Assembly (NCBI RefSeq): GCF_025215095.1 | Contig: NZ_JALHAP010000072.1 | Location: forward strand, 62,001-126,000 | DNA: 64,000 bases | Origin: Dryocola boscaweniae | Lineage (GTDB): Bacteria; Pseudomonadota; Gammaproteobacteria; Enterobacterales; Enterobacteriaceae | Reading direction: 5' to 3' | In this document: piece after piece, positions 52,300 to 61,181 of the stretch | How the letters are laid out: each line of letters starts with the position of its first letter | How positions within the stretch are numbered: the first letter of the stretch is position 1 | Made by a program: the position numbers and the translations under genes | Notes under the pieces: generated by a model | The model's database searches: none | What the model saw: the letters and a program-made list of their open reading frames with translations, nothing else | What the model was told of the DNA's origin: nothing

Positions 52300-53620
52300 T
52301 CTCCCGCACATTGCCAGTATGGCCTTCAATGAGCCGCTGTTACTTGAACCCGCCTATGCGCGGGTTTTCTTTTGCGCGCTGGCTGGCCAGCTTGGCATTT
52401 CTCGTCTGACCGATTCGGTTTCAGGCATCTCTCTGGGTGCTGAGCAAATGGCGGAGCCGCTGGCGCTGTTTGGCGATGACGACACAGGTCCACGGCCGGC
52501 ACGTAGTTATCAGGTAGCTAATGGCATCGCCGTGTTGCCGGTGTCCGGCACGCTGGTCAGCAAAACCCGCTCGCTTCAGCCGTATTCCGGAATGACAGGT
52601 TACAACGGCATTATTGCCCGCCTGCAACAGGCCATAAGCGATCCCGGTGTTGACGGTATTCTGCTGGATATGGACACACCTGGCGGCATGGTTGCAGGAG
52701 CGTTTGATTGTGCGGATATCATTGCCCGCGCGCGTGAAATCAAACCCGTCTGGGCTCTGGCAAATGACATGAACTGCAGCGCCGGGCAGTTGATCGCCAG
52801 CGCGGCATCGCGAAGGCTGGTTACCCAGACCGCAAGAACGGGGTCAATTGGCGTAATGATGGCCCACAGTAATTACGGGGCCGCGCTGAAAACCCAGGGA
52901 GTGGAAGTCACGTTGATTTACAGCGGTGAACATAAAGTCGCTGGCAACCCTTATGAAAAGCTGCCGAAGGACGTGCGTGCAGATTTTCAGGCGCGAATAG
53001 ATGCTACCCGTCAGATGTTTGCTGAAAAGGTTGCCGGATATACGGGGATCTCTGTGCAGGCCGTACTGGATACGGAAGCCGCCGTCTTTAACGGTCAGGA
53101 GTCCATTGATAACGGGCTTGCTGACGAACTCGTCAATAACACCGACGCGCTCAGCGTGATGCGCGATGCACTCGATAAACGCAAGAAAATTACTTCTGGA
53201 GGAAATATGTCAGCAACTACTGCATCCGCAGCAGCCACTATACCCACCGTCACCACCAGCGATAACGTCGCAGAAAATACCAGCGATGCAGCTTCATCTG
53301 TCACCACAGCGGCAGCGGCCCCGGAACAGCATGATTTTAGCGCGCAAGTTACCGCTGCGGTAGCCGCTGAAAATGGCCGCATTATGGGTATTCTGAACTG
53401 TGAAGAGGCTCAGGGTCGTGAAGCGCAGGCTCGCGCCCTGGCGGAAACGCCGGGTATGACCGTTGAAAGCGCACAGCGTATTCTCGCGGCCGCGCCACAA
53501 AGCGCACAGGCCCGTACCGATACCGCTCTGGACCGCCTGATGGACACCGCGCCCGGCGCGCTAACGGCAGGCAATCCGGCAGCCGATGTCGGTGACGATT
53601 TGTTAAACACTCCCGTATAA
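52280..53620 (+). CDS. C: Capsid protease C (S49 family)
   Basis: The 446-residue protein matches lambda gpC, a ClpP/SppA-type (S49) protease that processes the prohead. The protease domain (about residues 75-300) has DGILLDMDTPGGMVAGAFDCAD, the serine region NCSAGQLIASAASRRL and GSIGVMMAHSNYGAAL. The C-terminal part is the scaffold Nu3, which also has its own in-frame start. Confidence 0.95.
   Translation: MTPELRNLPHIASMAFNEPLLLEPAYARVFFCALAGQLGISRLTDSVSGISLGAEQMAEPLALFGDDDTGPRPARSYQVANGIAVLPVSGTLVSKTRSLQPYSGMTGYNGIIARLQQAISDPGVDGILLDMDTPGGMVAGAFDCADIIARAREIKPVWALANDMNCSAGQLIASAASRRLVTQTARTGSIGVMMAHSNYGAALKTQGVEVTLIYSGEHKVAGNPYEKLPKDVRADFQARIDATRQMFAEKVAGYTGISVQAVLDTEAAVFNGQESIDNGLADELVNNTDALSVMRDALDKRKKITSGGNMSATTASAAATIPTVTTSDNVAENTSDAASSVTTAAAAPEQHDFSAQVTAAVAAENGRIMGILNCEEAQGREAQARALAETPGMTVESAQRILAAAPQSAQARTDTALDRLMDTAPGALTAGNPAADVGDDLLNTPV
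53207..53620 (+). CDS. nu3: Scaffold protein Nu3 (internal start in C)
   Basis: An in-frame ATG at 53207, with GGAGGA six bases before, starts the C-terminal 137 residues of C. This is the lambda arrangement in which Nu3 is the assembly scaffold. The product is alanine/threonine-rich at first, then helical (AQARALAETPGMTVESAQRILA). Confidence 0.92.
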   Translation: MSATTASAAATIPTVTTSDNVAENTSDAASSVTTAAAAPEQHDFSAQVTAAVAAENGRIMGILNCEEAQGREAQARALAETPGMTVESAQRILAAAPQSAQARTDTALDRLMDTAPGALTAGNPAADVGDDLLNTPV

Positions 53621-53629
53621 GAGGCTCTC

Positions 53630-53962
53630 ATGGCAATTATAGAAAACTTTGAACACGTACAGCCGCTTGGCAACAGCGATCCGGCACACACTGGTTATGC
53701 GCCCGGCGAACTGACTGCAACTACACCGGCACTGACGCCGCTGATGCTGGATGCCACCTCCGGAAAATTGACGGTATGGGATGGGCAAAATGCGGGTGAA
53801 GCCACGGGTATTCTTGCAATTGCGGCTAATCAGAACAGTGCCGAACTTTGTTTCTTTAAGTCCGGAACATTCCGTATTGAAAACATTCTGTGGCCTTCAG
53901 AGGTAACTGACGAAAACAAAAAGCGCAATGCCTTCGCCGGAACAGCGATCAGCATCGTCTAA
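53630..53962 (+). CDS. D: Head decoration protein D
   Basis: The 110-residue protein has the exact lambda gpD length and similar sequence ([42 protein letters not shown]). gpD trimers stabilise the expanded head. A terminator-like hairpin follows. Confidence 0.97.
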   Translation: MAIIENFEHVQPLGNSDPAHTGYAPGELTATTPALTPLMLDATSGKLTVWDGQNAGEATGILAIAANQNSAELCFFKSGTFRIENILWPSEVTDENKKRNAFAGTAISIV

Positions 53963-53992
53963 CCCCTTAACTCAAAAGTAACCATCATCCAT

Positions 53993-54017
53993 AAAGGCCG
54001 CCTGCGCGGCTTTTTTT
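53993..54017 (+). terminator. Hairpin between D and E
   Basis: The stem gccgc/gcggc with flanking aaa and a run of seven Ts lies 30 bases after D and 14 before E. Late antitermination should read through it; it may adjust D to E ratios. Confidence 0.7.
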
Positions 54018-54030
54018 ACGGGAAAAATCT

Positions 54031-55056
54031 ATGTCCATTTACACCACAGCCCAGTTGATCGCGGTTAATGAGAAGAAATTCAAATTCGATCCGCTGTTCC
54101 TGCGTATTTTCTTCCGCGAGAGCTACCCGTTTTCCACCGAGAAAGTGTATCTCTCACAAATTCCTGGACTGGTAAACATGGCGCTTTACGTTTCGCCAAT
54201 TGTAGCCGGCAAGGTTATCCGTACCCGGGGCGGTGCCACTTCTGAATTTACACCGGGGTATGTTAAGCCGAAGCACGAAGTGAACCCGCAGATGACGCTT
54301 CGCCGCCTGCCTGATGAAGATCCACAAAATCTGGCAGACCCTGCCTATCGCCGCCGCCGCATCATCCTTCAGAACATGAAAGATGAAGAGCTGGCGATTG
54401 CACAGGTCGAAGAGAAGCAAGCAATTGAAGCTGTGCTCTATGGGAAATACACCATGAGCGGAGAAGCCTTTGAGCCAGTAGAAGTCGATATGGGCCGCAG
54501 CGCCGGCAATAACATCATTCAGGCGGGGGCAGCAGCATGGTCCGCCCGTGACAAAAAAACCTATGATCCGACCGATGATATTGAAGCCTATTCGCTTAAC
54601 GCCAGCGGCACAATCAACATTATCGTGTTCGATCCGAAGGGCTGGGCGTTGTTCCGCTCTTTCGACGCGGTGAAGGAGAAGCTGGATACGCGTCGCGGCT
54701 CTAACTCCGAGCTGGAAACCGCTCTGAAAGACCTGGGTGAAGCCGTTTCTTATAAGGGCATGTTCGGCGATGTGGCCATTGTTGTTTACGCAGGCCAGCT
54801 TGTTGAAAATGACGTCAAAAAGAACGCTCTGCCAGACCTGTCGATGGTGCTGGGTAATACCCAGGCGCGTGGCCTGCGAACCTATGGCTGCATTATGGAT
54901 GTAGATGCCCAGCGCGAAGGTATCAACGCCTCAACGCGCTACCCGAAGAACTGGGTACAGACGGGTGACCCGGCGCGCGAGTTCACCATGATTCAGTCAG
55001 CCCCGCTGATGCTGCTGGCAGACCCGGACGCGTTCGTTTCAGTAAAACTCGCGTAA
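54031..55056 (+). CDS. E: Major capsid protein E
   Basis: The 341-residue protein matches lambda gpE (341), the HK97-fold capsid subunit. The start MSIYTTAQLIAVNEKKFKFDPLFLRIFFRESYPF and the end FVSVKLA are typical. No defects are visible. Confidence 0.97.
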   Translation: MSIYTTAQLIAVNEKKFKFDPLFLRIFFRESYPFSTEKVYLSQIPGLVNMALYVSPIVAGKVIRTRGGATSEFTPGYVKPKHEVNPQMTLRRLPDEDPQNLADPAYRRRRIILQNMKDEELAIAQVEEKQAIEAVLYGKYTMSGEAFEPVEVDMGRSAGNNIIQAGAAAWSARDKKTYDPTDDIEAYSLNASGTINIIVFDPKGWALFRSFDAVKEKLDTRRGSNSELETALKDLGEAVSYKGMFGDVAIVVYAGQLVENDVKKNALPDLSMVLGNTQARGLRTYGCIMDVDAQREGINASTRYPKNWVQTGDPAREFTMIQSAPLMLLADPDAFVSVKLA

Positions 55057-55098
55057 TCCTGGCCCTTCGGGGCCGTTTCTTTTTCCGGAGAGAATTTC

Positions 55099-55515
55099 AT
55101 GAATAAAGATGAACTGATTGCACGCCTTAAGGCATTGGGTGAGCAGCTTAACCGCGATGTAAGCCTGGCGGGTTCAAAAGAAGATCTGGCGTTGCGGATT
55201 GCTGAGCTGGAAGAGGAACTGGACGGTGATGAGCAGCCCGACGGCGACGAAACCACAGCGCAAACCAGTGACACTACCGTTGCTGACAGTTTAACCGCTC
55301 CGACAGGCAACGCATCTGAAACATCCAAATCTACCGTTTCGGATCAGACTGCAGGTGAACTGGTGACGGTTGAAACACTGTTCAACCTGCACATCGATGC
55401 GCTGCACGCTACAAAAAACGAGCGGGTAGCGATTGCAGCACCCGGCGCTGTTATCCGTGTGGCCTCAGATATTGCTGACTCTCTGGTAGAGCAGGATCTG
55501 GCACGTCATCGCTGA
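55099..55515 (+). CDS. FI: DNA packaging protein FI
   Basis: The 138-residue acidic protein resembles lambda gpFI (132): MNKDELIARLKALGEQLNRDVSLAGSKEDLALRIAELEEEL, then a variable acidic middle and a C-terminal ELVTVETLFNLHIDALHATKNE domain. gpFI helps terminase-DNA complexes dock at the prohead. Confidence 0.93.
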   Translation: MNKDELIARLKALGEQLNRDVSLAGSKEDLALRIAELEEELDGDEQPDGDETTAQTSDTTVADSLTAPTGNASETSKSTVSDQTAGELVTVETLFNLHIDALHATKNERVAIAAPGAVIRVASDIADSLVEQDLARHR

Positions 55516-55526
55516 CAGGAGGCGCC

Positions 55527-55880
55527 GTGGCTGTTTTCGATAATCTCTTTGACGCGGCCATAACCCGGGCTGACGAAACTATCCGCGGCGTCATGGGTAC
55601 TGTCGCGCGCGTCACTTCAGGCGTGCTGGATGGCCTGGACATCAGTGGTGTGTTCGAGGACCCGGAAAATATCGGCTACGCGGGCGGTGGCGTCAGGATT
55701 GAAGGGACCAGCCCGTCACTGTTCGTTAAGTCCGTCGATGTTCACGGGCTTAAACGTTACGACACCTTAATGATTCATTCGGCAGTTTACTGGGTTGATC
55801 GCATCGCGCCTGATGACTGCGGTAGCCGCTATATCTGGCTGGGTACCGGTACACCACCAGCGGGAAACCGGCGCCGTTAA
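55527..55880 (+). CDS. FII: Head-tail connector protein FII
   Basis: The 117-residue protein has lambda gpFII's length and pattern (FDNLFDAAITRADETIRGVMG, FEDPENIGYAGGGVRIEG, WLGTGTPPAGNRRR). gpFII forms the ring to which the tail attaches. GTG start with GGAGG. Confidence 0.96.
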   Translation: MAVFDNLFDAAITRADETIRGVMGTVARVTSGVLDGLDISGVFEDPENIGYAGGGVRIEGTSPSLFVKSVDVHGLKRYDTLMIHSAVYWVDRIAPDDCGSRYIWLGTGTPPAGNRRR

Positions 55881-55890
55881 GGGGATAAAC

Positions 55891-56445
55891 ATGTCCATCA
55901 AAGGGCTGGAACAGGCTATTGCTAACCTGAACAGCATCAGTAAAACAGCAGTACCCCGCGCCTCGTCACAGGCGGTGAACCGTATAGCCACGCGCGCCAT
56001 TAATCAGAGCGTATCGGTTGTCGCCAGAGATACAAAGGTGCCACGCAAGCTTGTTAAGCAGCGTGCCCGGCTACGGCGCGCAACCGTTCGTAAACCGCGC
56101 GCCATGATCCGCGTGAACCGGGGTAATCTTCCGGCAATCAAGCTGGGTCCGGCCAGTGTTCGCCTGTCCCGGCGTAAGCGGGATAAAAAAGGCGCCCGAA
56201 GCGAGCTGCGAGTCGGTCGTTTCCGATTCCCGGGGGCATTTATTCAGCAACTGGCGAATGGCCGCTGGCATGTAATGCAGCGCACCGCGAAACCCCGCTA
56301 TCCAATCAAAGTTGTCAGCATTCCTCTGGCTGCACCGTTGACCACAGCGTTTAAAGAGACGCTGCCAAAACTGGTGGAGCGGGATATGCCGGCTGCCCTG
56401 CAGGCAAACCTGAAAAATCAACTGAGGCTAATCCTCACAAAATGA
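55891..56445 (+). CDS. Z: Tail completion protein Z
   Basis: The 184-residue basic protein matches lambda gpZ (192), which makes tails competent for DNA injection. Typical parts are KGLEQAIANLNSI, RASSQAVNRIATRAINQSVS and VPRKLVKQRARLRRAT. I start at 55891 (GGGGATAAAC site). Its end overlaps U by four bases. Confidence 0.93.
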   Translation: MSIKGLEQAIANLNSISKTAVPRASSQAVNRIATRAINQSVSVVARDTKVPRKLVKQRARLRRATVRKPRAMIRVNRGNLPAIKLGPASVRLSRRKRDKKGARSELRVGRFRFPGAFIQQLANGRWHVMQRTAKPRYPIKVVSIPLAAPLTTAFKETLPKLVERDMPAALQANLKNQLRLILTK

Positions 56446-56840
56446 AACATACCGATATCCGACAGGCCGTTATCGCGGCGCTTGAAGAGGTGGCCGGAGA
56501 TGATGCGATTTTCTTCGACGGGCGTCCCGTGGTTTTCGAGGAAAGTGATTTTCCGGCGGTGGCGGTTTATCTGACCGATGCGCAGTACACAGGAGAAGAT
56601 CTGGACGCTGATACCTGGAATGCAGTGCTGCACATTGAACTTTTTCTTCCCGCCCAGGTGCCGGATTCTGAACTTGATGAGTGGATGGAATCCCGCATTT
56701 ATCCGGCTCTCACCCATATTCCGGCGCTGGCCGGACTAATCACTTTGATGGTTCAGCAGGGCTATGACTACCAGCGCGACGACGATCTGGGGTTATGGAG
56801 TTCTGCCGATCTGAAATATTCCATTACCTACGAAATGTGA
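56442..56840 (+). CDS. U: Tail terminator protein U
   Basis: The 132-residue protein matches lambda gpU (131): MKHTDIRQAVIAALEEV, FDGRPVVFEESDFPAVAVYLTDAQYTGE and LWSSADLKYSITYEM. Six copies cap the finished tail tube and join it to the head. Confidence 0.95.
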   Translation: MKHTDIRQAVIAALEEVAGDDAIFFDGRPVVFEESDFPAVAVYLTDAQYTGEDLDADTWNAVLHIELFLPAQVPDSELDEWMESRIYPALTHIPALAGLITLMVQQGYDYQRDDDLGLWSSADLKYSITYEM

Positions 56841-56847
56841 GGAAATC

Positions 56848-57585
56848 ATGCCTATACCATCTCCACTTGAACCGGTTAAAGGCGCCGGCACCACGTTATG
56901 GATTTATACCGGCAACGGCGACCCCTACGCGAATCCCCAGTCTGATACCGACTGGCTCCGCACGGCAAAAATTAAAGATCTGACTCCGGGAGAGCTGACC
57001 GCCGAATCGTACGATGACACTTATCTCGACGATCCGGATGCCGACTGGGCCAATACAGGTCAGGGCGAGAAGTCAGCCGGGGAGGCGAGTTTTAACCTGG
57101 CCTGGAAACCGGGCGAAAGCGGCCAGCAAAATCTGATTGACTGGTTTTATGCCGGCGATGTACGCGCCTATAAAATCAAATACCCGAACGGTACCGTTGA
57201 TGTATTCAAGGGGTGGGTAAGCAGCCTGGGTAAAACCATCCCGGCAAAAGAAGTGATTACCCGTAGCGTAAAAATCAGCAACAACGGCAAGCCGTCGCTG
57301 GCGGAAGAAACCCGCGCGGAAAATGTCGCAGTCACGGGGATAACACTCGATAAGTCAACTTCGGCCATTGCGGTTGGCGCAACGGATACCGTTAACGTAA
57401 CCGTAAATCCCGCAGGCGCCACAGATAAGACCTTCCGGGTGTCCAGTTCGGACCCGGCGAAAGTTACCGTCACTGTTAATGGCAATGTGCTGACCATTAA
57501 AGGCAAGGCTGCTGGCCCATCAGATGTTGTGGTCATGACAAACGACGGTCTGTTTGTGGGTATCTGCAAAGTTACCGTTTCCTGA
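56848..57585 (+). CDS. V: Major tail protein V
   Basis: The 245-residue tail-tube protein matches lambda gpV (246). The N-terminal ~155 residues form the tube fold (EPVKGAGTTLWIYTGNGDPYANPQSDTDWLRTAKIKDLTPGELTAESYDDTYLDDP). The C-terminal 85 residues are a bacterial Ig-like (Big_2) domain (VTGITLDKSTSAIAVGATDTVNVTVNPAGATDKTF), which decorates the tube. Confidence 0.96.
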   Translation: MPIPSPLEPVKGAGTTLWIYTGNGDPYANPQSDTDWLRTAKIKDLTPGELTAESYDDTYLDDPDADWANTGQGEKSAGEASFNLAWKPGESGQQNLIDWFYAGDVRAYKIKYPNGTVDVFKGWVSSLGKTIPAKEVITRSVKISNNGKPSLAEETRAENVAVTGITLDKSTSAIAVGATDTVNVTVNPAGATDKTFRVSSSDPAKVTVTVNGNVLTIKGKAAGPSDVVVMTNDGLFVGICKVTVS

Positions 57586-57620
57586 TTAAAGGGGTTTCGG
57601 CCCCGTCTCCCGGAGCACAT

Positions 57621-58031
57621 ATGTTTCTTAAATCCGAACTGCTTGCTTTTGGCGTGCATACCGTCACGCTCTATGAACTTTCTGCACTCCATCGCATTGC
57701 GCATCTCGAGTACATCGCCGAAGAAGAAAAAAAACTGCCGGAAGGTGTGAGTGATAACGAACTGTATCCGCTGCTGGTGGCGCGCAATATTCGTGTCGGT
57801 GCCCGCGTGGTGGCGATGTCTCTCCGACAGGGTGATATGGAGGGGCCCGATGTCGAAACCCTGCATAAACAGGTTCTGTCTGCCTGGCCTCCTGAAATGA
57901 TCGGTAGCGCGGAGTTTCTGATAAAGAAACTGTCCGACATGCTCCCGGCGGAGAAAGAGCAGGAGCCAGGCGAAGATGCTGAAGAAGATGAAGAGGTTAT
58001 GACAGCGGAAAAGCCTACGCCGGCGAGCTGA
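57621..58031 (+). CDS. G: Tail assembly protein G
   Basis: The 136-residue protein corresponds to lambda gpG (140), a chaperone that coats the tape measure protein. It starts FLKSELLAFGVHTVTLYELSALHRIAHLEYIAEEE and ends in an acidic tail. A small share of ribosomes should shift frame near its end to make the GT fusion. Confidence 0.92.
   Translation: MFLKSELLAFGVHTVTLYELSALHRIAHLEYIAEEEKKLPEGVSDNELYPLLVARNIRVGARVVAMSLRQGDMEGPDVETLHKQVLSAWPPEMIGSAEFLIKKLSDMLPAEKEQEPGEDAEEDEEVMTAEKPTPAS
58007..58013 (+). promoter_or_regulatory. Predicted -1 frameshift site for the GT fusion
   Basis: The heptamer ggaaaag is read as G-GAA-AAG in the G frame, seven codons before the end of G. A slip of one base back enters the open T frame. 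Lambda uses gggaaag at the same place. Confidence 0.7.
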
Positions 58032-58348
58032 AATTTGTCATGAAGCTGGCGAGGGAATTTAACCGCCCTGACTGGCGAGACATGCTCGCCGGCATGTCTT
58101 CTTCTGAGCTTGCAGAGTGGGGGCGTTTTTACCAGCATCAGTATTTTGAAAGCGATTTGCTCGACTCCCACTTCTCCCGCTTAAGTCATCTGGTCGTGTC
58201 CCTTATCTGTAAGGACGCCGACATCACTCCGCGTAATTTTAGTCTTCTCAATCCACCGGCCCTGCCGCCTGCGGAAATGGGCGACGAAACCATGATGTCA
58301 CTCGCTGAAAGTTTAGGAGGTATGCGCTATGGCCCAGGCAGTGGGTGA
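58010..58348 (+). CDS. T: T part of tail assembly fusion GT
   Basis: The T frame lies one base back from G and continues as KAYAGELKFVMKLAREFNRPDWRDMLAGMSSSELAEWGRFYQHQYFES. In lambda T is made only as GT by frameshift; the T part recruits the major tail protein to the tape measure. An ATG at 58040 exists but needs no use. T overlaps gene H by 20 bases. Confidence 0.85.
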   Translation, partial: KAYAGELKFVMKLAREFNRPDWRDMLAGMSSSELAEWGRFYQHQYFESDLLDSHFSRLSHLVVSLICKDADITPRNFSLLNPPALPPAEMGDETMMSLAESLGGMRYGPGSG

Positions 58349-60827
58349 TCTGGTTGTTAATCTTGATGTGGATTCGACAAAATTCACTGAACAGGTTGAG
58401 TACACCAAAAAAGCGTTAAAGGGAGCGGGGACAGCAGCAAACGATGCTGCGCTTCAGGTACAGCAGTCTTTCTCCCGGCAGGAACTGGCCGCGCGCCGGG
58501 TCGGTCTGTCTGTCGGGCAATACAGTAACGCCATGCGTATGCTGCCAGCCCAGTTCACCGACGTCGCCACGCAGTTAGCCGGCGGGCAAAGCCCCTGGCT
58601 GATCCTGCTTCAGCAGGGCGGACAGGTAAAAGATTCCTTTGGTGGTCTGATCCCTACGTTCCGTGCATTGCTGGGGAGCATCTCTCCTGTCATGTTGGGC
58701 GTTGGCGCTCTTGCCACCGCAACCGGCGCGCTTGCTTACTCGTTCTACCAGGGCTCCGCCACGCTTTCAGATTTCAATAAAACCCTCGTTCTTTCTGGTA
58801 ACCGTGCCGGGCTTACTGCGCAGCAGATGCTCAACATCGCCGCTGCGGGGGAAAAATCCGGACTGACGTTCAACCAGTCCAGTGAAGCGCTGGTCGCGCT
58901 GGTCAACTCTGGCGTGCGTGCCAGGGCAAAATTTGACGATCTTACGAAGTCAGTCTCCCGGTTCACAGAAGCCTCTGGTCTGCCAGTAGACAAGGTTGCG
59001 GAAGCGTTTGGCAAGCTGACCAGCGATCCGACATCTGGTCTGATTGCTATGGCGCAGCAATTCCATAATGTAACCGCTGAACAGATAGCCCACGTCGCGG
59101 CACTCCAGCGGGCGGGCGATGCTGCAGGCGCGCTGCAGGCGGCAAATGATGCGGCCACCGCCGGATTTAACCGGCAGACGGAATCTATCCGCGGCAACAT
59201 GGGTACCATCGAGAAAGCGGCAGATTCTCTTTCTCGTGCTTTCAAATCCATGTGGGATGCGGCGCTGGATATTGGTCGTCCTGATACCTCAGAGCAGATG
59301 TTGAAAAAAGCACAGGATGCTTTTGATCGTGCTGACCAAATCTGGAATCTGCGTAAAAACGATTCTTTCGTTAATGATGATGCCCGCGCCCGCTACTGGA
59401 CTGACAGGGAGCAGGCACGGCTGGCGCTGGATATGGCGCAGCAGCAGGCCAGAAACTCTCAGGTTGGGGCAGAAAATGCGAAGCGTGAAGCTGTGGCTGA
59501 AGCTGACAAGCTGAAATACGCCCAGCAGGCACAGGCGAATTACAGCAAAACGCAGTCAGCCCTTGAGAAATACACCGACCGTCAGAACGAACTGAACAAG
59601 GCGTTAAAAGAGGGCCGCATTGTTCAGGCTGATTACAACACCAACATGGCGGCGGCTAAGAAGGAATATGAAGACTCCCTCAAGAAACCGGCGAAGGCCC
59701 GTACGTCGGGTGGCGTAAAACTCACTGATACCACCAGTGCGCAGACACTTGAACTGCAGACCCAACTGCAGGTGCTGACGCAGCATAAAAATATCACTGA
59801 CACCATCAGCCAGCAGCGGCAGCAACTCTGGAAGCAGCAGGCGAGGTTTTCGATTCTGGAGCAGGCCTCCCGCACCCGGACCCTGACAGATGATGAAAAA
59901 TCCCTGCTGGCGAATAAAGACAAGGTGCTTGCTCAGGCAGAAATCAATGCCCGTCTCGGCGACCAGATCGTTATTCAGGAAAGGCTCAACCGCCTGCAGG
60001 ATGCATCGCAAAAATATGTGACGCAGATGGGGGAAAAGACCCGGGCGCTTACAGACAGTGCCAGCCTTGGCAGCCGCCAGACGCAACGGCGCATGGAAGA
60101 GGCGCAGCTCCTGCAGGGCTGGAAGAATGCGGGAGGCTCTGAGGGAGACAGTGGTTACCAGAACGAACTTGAGGCGCTGCGCAATTATTATGGTGAACAG
60201 GACCAGTTGCGCGGTGACTGGCTGGCGGGGGCGAAAACGGCCTGGGCTGATTATGCGGATTCAGCGGCAGATGCTTACGGCCAAATGAAGTCGGTTGGGG
60301 CTGCAGCCTTTGATGGACTGGGCAACAGCCTTGCCAACATGGCGATGACGGGCAAAGCGCGCTTCTCCGATCTCACCAAATCCATTCTGGGCATGTTGAC
60401 GCAGATCCTGATGAAGCAGGCGCTGGTCGGCATGGTCAGCTCGGCCACCTCGGCTATGGGTTTTGCTGGTGGCGGTTATACCGGCTCAGGCGGGAAGTAT
60501 GAGCCTGCCGGGGTGGTTCACCGGGGAGAATTTGTCTTTACCAAAGAGGCTACCAGCCGAATCGGCGTGGGAAATCTTTATCAGATGATGCGTGGTTATG
60601 CTTCGGGCGGTTATGTCGGAAATTCATCAACTTCTGCCGCTGCTCCGTTCGGCGTCAGCGTCTATGCACCGGTAACCGTTCAGACAGCGCAGGATTCAGG
60701 CCAGCAACCAAATAGCGACCAGTTGGGCCGCGCCTATCAACAGGTGATCGACAAATCGGTGACCGAAGGTATTACGAAGGCAATCCGTCCCGGAGGTCTT
60801 ATCTGGAGCGCTAATAACCGGCGGTGA
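58329..60827 (+). CDS. H: Tape measure protein H
   Basis: The 832-residue protein sets tail length and enters the cell with DNA, like lambda gpH (853). The N-terminal 300 residues (DLVVNLDVDSTKFTEQVEYTKKALKGA, RMLPAQFTDVATQLAGGQSPWLILLQQGGQVKDSFGG) are followed by a long coiled coil (about 330-600) and a C-terminal glycine-rich part (GFAGGGYTGSGGKYEPAGVVHRGEFVFTKEA). Two hydrophobic segments lie near residues 110-140. Confidence 0.95.
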   Translation: MAQAVGDLVVNLDVDSTKFTEQVEYTKKALKGAGTAANDAALQVQQSFSRQELAARRVGLSVGQYSNAMRMLPAQFTDVATQLAGGQSPWLILLQQGGQVKDSFGGLIPTFRALLGSISPVMLGVGALATATGALAYSFYQGSATLSDFNKTLVLSGNRAGLTAQQMLNIAAAGEKSGLTFNQSSEALVALVNSGVRARAKFDDLTKSVSRFTEASGLPVDKVAEAFGKLTSDPTSGLIAMAQQFHNVTAEQIAHVAALQRAGDAAGALQAANDAATAGFNRQTESIRGNMGTIEKAADSLSRAFKSMWDAALDIGRPDTSEQMLKKAQDAFDRADQIWNLRKNDSFVNDDARARYWTDREQARLALDMAQQQARNSQVGAENAKREAVAEADKLKYAQQAQANYSKTQSALEKYTDRQNELNKALKEGRIVQADYNTNMAAAKKEYEDSLKKPAKARTSGGVKLTDTTSAQTLELQTQLQVLTQHKNITDTISQQRQQLWKQQARFSILEQASRTRTLTDDEKSLLANKDKVLAQAEINARLGDQIVIQERLNRLQDASQKYVTQMGEKTRALTDSASLGSRQTQRRMEEAQLLQGWKNAGGSEGDSGYQNELEALRNYYGEQDQLRGDWLAGAKTAWADYADSAADAYGQMKSVGAAAFDGLGNSLANMAMTGKARFSDLTKSILGMLTQILMKQALVGMVSSATSAMGFAGGGYTGSGGKYEPAGVVHRGEFVFTKEATSRIGVGNLYQMMRGYASGGYVGNSSTSAAAPFGVSVYAPVTVQTAQDSGQQPNSDQLGRAYQQVIDKSVTEGITKAIRPGGLIWSANNRR

Positions 60828-60833
60828 TAACTC

Positions 60834-61181
60834 ATGGCAATAGAAACTTTTACCTGGGGGATTCAGTCCGCCAGCCAGCCCACCACAAAAAGCAAAGACA
60901 CCATTCGCAAGGCGCAGTTCGGAGACGGGTATGCCCAGGTCAGCGGGTCCGGCCTGAATGATGAAACGCTGAGCTATGAATACTCCTTCACGGGTCGGCC
61001 TGAAAAAGGCTTACAGATTTATGCCTTTCTTCGGCGCCATAAAACAAAGGCATTTTCTTTTACCCCGCCGTTCGGCGAGCTGGCTCTGTGGCGGGTTGAG
61101 GCTGACAGCCTTCAGAAAGTGATCAAAAGCAAAACGGTCATGACTATTACCGCAACCTTTGAGCAGGCATTTGCACCATGA
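60834..61181 (+). CDS. M: Minor tail protein M
   Basis: The 115-residue protein matches lambda gpM (109): ETFTWGIQSASQPTTKSKDTIRKAQFGDGYAQVSGSGLNDE and RRHKTKAFSFTPPFGE. It is a distal tail protein of the tail tip complex. It overlaps L by four bases. Confidence 0.95.
   Translation: MAIETFTWGIQSASQPTTKSKDTIRKAQFGDGYAQVSGSGLNDETLSYEYSFTGRPEKGLQIYAFLRRHKTKAFSFTPPFGELALWRVEADSLQKVIKSKTVMTITATFEQAFAP

Noticed and set aside
50474..52329. Two long leftward frames opposite portal gene B
   Set aside because: Shadows in GC-rich coding DNA; the plus-strand genes match lambda throughout.
58040..58348. Gene T as an independent gene from its ATG
   Set aside because: In lambda T is produced only as the GT frameshift product, and the frame is open back to the slip site here.
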